A stretch of 6,758 nucleotides of DNA from an uncultured Saprospiraceae bacterium (GTDB lineage Bacteria; Bacteroidota; Bacteroidia; Chitinophagales; Saprospiraceae): positions 1 to 6,758 of the forward strand of contig CALCSX010000244.1 in the NCBI GenBank assembly GCA_937894165.1. The letters are read 5' to 3'. The position numbers and the translations under genes are program-made. This document shows positions 5,809 to 6,758 of the stretch, in pieces (within the stretch, counting starts at the first letter, position 1; the number at the start of each line of letters is the position of its first letter). The notes beneath the pieces were generated by a model, which was not told the DNA's origin, did no database searches, and worked only from the letters and a program-made list of their open reading frames with translations.

Positions 5809-6758
5809 ATGGAAAAGAAGAATTACAAATTATTAGGAAGAATTATGTCGTTACTATGTATGGCGACAATATTAACATTCAGCTCTTGCAAGAAAGATGA
5901 CCCGGATGAAACAGGCAACCCCGTTGCAAGTTATCAGTATGAAGTAAGTGAGACGAATTCATTAGAGGTTAGTTTTATGAATTTTTCACAGAATGCCACT
6001 TCTTACAGTTGGAATTTTGGAGATTCCAATACTTCAACTGAGGAGAATCCTACACATGTATATTCCACTTTTGGTACATATACAGTTGTATTAACAGCTA
6101 CGAATAGTGCCGGTGCCTCTGCGAATTTTTCTCAGACTATACAAGTTCAGGATCCTAATTCATTGCTAGCTTTATTAGCAGGTACTGAAAGTAAGACTTG
6201 GAAGCTTTATAGAGAAGGTACAAGTATGGGTGTTGGACCTGACGCTGCCGGAGCAAGGAGCTGGTGGTCATTGGCAAATAATGGAGCGAGACCTTGTGTA
6301 TATTTTCAGGAATTTACCTTCACAAGAGATGGGGAGTTTATTTTTGATGATAATGGCTCTTTTTGGGGAGAAGATGCTTTGTTTTTAGATACAGATAGAC
6401 ATGGCACGTGCTTTGAAGCTACACCTGCAAATATGGTTTCTACAGGTGGTGTGGATGTTAGCGGTTATTTGAGTGGAACACATTCTTATACTTACAATCC
6501 GACGCAGAATGAAATTACTCTTACGGGTGCAGGAGCTTGGATGGGTCTTCCTCATTTAGGTACAACAGGTGAAACTGTAGCACCTGAAGCTAGTAAAACA
6601 TTTACTGCTGTGTTGGAGGAGCATGATGGTTACGATTTATTAACGATATCTTATTTTTATGCTGCTCCGTTGTATTGGGATTTTACTTATGTAAGCTATT
6701 CTGATGAGAGTTTAGAACCGGATGTTGTAACCGAAGCAGAGCCATTTGGTGAAGATTT
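5809..6758 (+). CDS. PKD-domain surface lipoprotein, likely glycan-binding (3'-truncated by window edge)
   Basis: The frame opens at ATG 5809 and has no stop before the window ends (316 codons visible). Residues 1-26 are a type II signal peptide with lipobox FSSC and lipidated Cys27. The following KKDDPDE resembles the acidic lipoprotein export signal that sends Bacteroidota lipoproteins to the cell surface. Residues 38-113 form a PKD domain with its hallmark WNFGD (68-72), then HVYSTFGTYTVVLTATNSAG. From about 118 comes a second beta-rich domain with KTWKL (129-133), GVGP (141-144), WW (152-153) and GAGAWMGLPHLG (240-251). From memory, this resembles a module found in Flavobacteriia PKD lipoproteins encoded beside SusC/SusD pairs, including laminarin loci. 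Two cysteines outside the lipobox in the mature part (163, 201) could form a disulfide. Trp and Tyr richness fits carbohydrate binding, but no catalytic motif is seen. The likely role is a surface glycan-binding protein, first gene of a downstream operon. An adhesin or structural surface protein is the alternative. Confidence 0.88.
   Translation, partial: MEKKNYKLLGRIMSLLCMATILTFSSCKKDDPDETGNPVASYQYEVSETNSLEVSFMNFSQNATSYSWNFGDSNTSTEENPTHVYSTFGTYTVVLTATNSAGASANFSQTIQVQDPNSLLALLAGTESKTWKLYREGTSMGVGPDAAGARSWWSLANNGARPCVYFQEFTFTRDGEFIFDDNGSFWGEDALFLDTDRHGTCFEATPANMVSTGGVDVSGYLSGTHSYTYNPTQNEITLTGAGAWMGLPHLGTTGETVAPEASKTFTAVLEEHDGYDLLTISYFYAAPLYWDFTYVSYSDESLEPDVVTEAEPFGED

Overview
The window looks like chromosomal DNA from a member of the Bacteroidota, probably an AT-rich, environmental Flavobacteriia or Cytophagia type. 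Four things point there: signal peptides ending in ...YAQ; a lipoprotein with an acidic surface-export tag just after its lipid-anchored Cys; a beta-propeller/Y_Y_Y/LuxR-type membrane regulator, an architecture typical of this phylum; and a TTG-N19-TAnnTTTG promoter with no Shine-Dalgarno sequence before the starts. No rRNA, tRNA, CRISPR array, insertion sequence or phage gene was seen.

Layout. (1) Bases 1-1919 (+) hold the 3' part of a GH65 disaccharide phosphorylase, best read as maltose phosphorylase; roughly 130-140 N-terminal residues lie off the left edge. (2) Bases 1907-2440 (-) hold a small secreted, beta-rich, probably outer-membrane protein of unknown function. It is convergent with the phosphorylase and overlaps its 3' end by 13 bases. 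(3) Bases 2441-2665 are a divergent intergenic region with a -7-like element next to the regulator start and a weak dyad. (4) Bases 2666-5566 (+) encode a complete 966-residue transmembrane transcription regulator: signal peptide, periplasmic propeller, Y_Y_Y domain, one membrane segment, coiled coil and C-terminal LuxR-type HTH, with no histidine kinase or receiver domain. (5) Bases 5567-5808 are a regulatory intergenic region with a weak stem-loop, a quasi-palindrome, an imperfect direct repeat at 32-bp period and a good Bacteroidota promoter that overlaps the repeat. (6) Bases 5809-6758 (+) encode a PKD-domain surface lipoprotein that runs off the right edge.

How the genes may work together (inference). 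The regulator has the layout of SusR/HTCS-like glycan sensors that detect an oligosaccharide in the periplasm. The next gene encodes a surface lipoprotein resembling those in polysaccharide utilization loci (PULs), and its promoter carries a repeated element that could be the regulator's operator. The upstream GH65 enzyme would split imported maltose into glucose and beta-glucose-1-phosphate. A glycan uptake locus, alpha-glucan or possibly beta-glucan, is therefore the most economical reading. SusC/SusD genes, which would prove it, are not in the window. Nothing here clearly belongs to an undescribed system; the most novel element is the repeat-overlapped promoter at 5681-5733.
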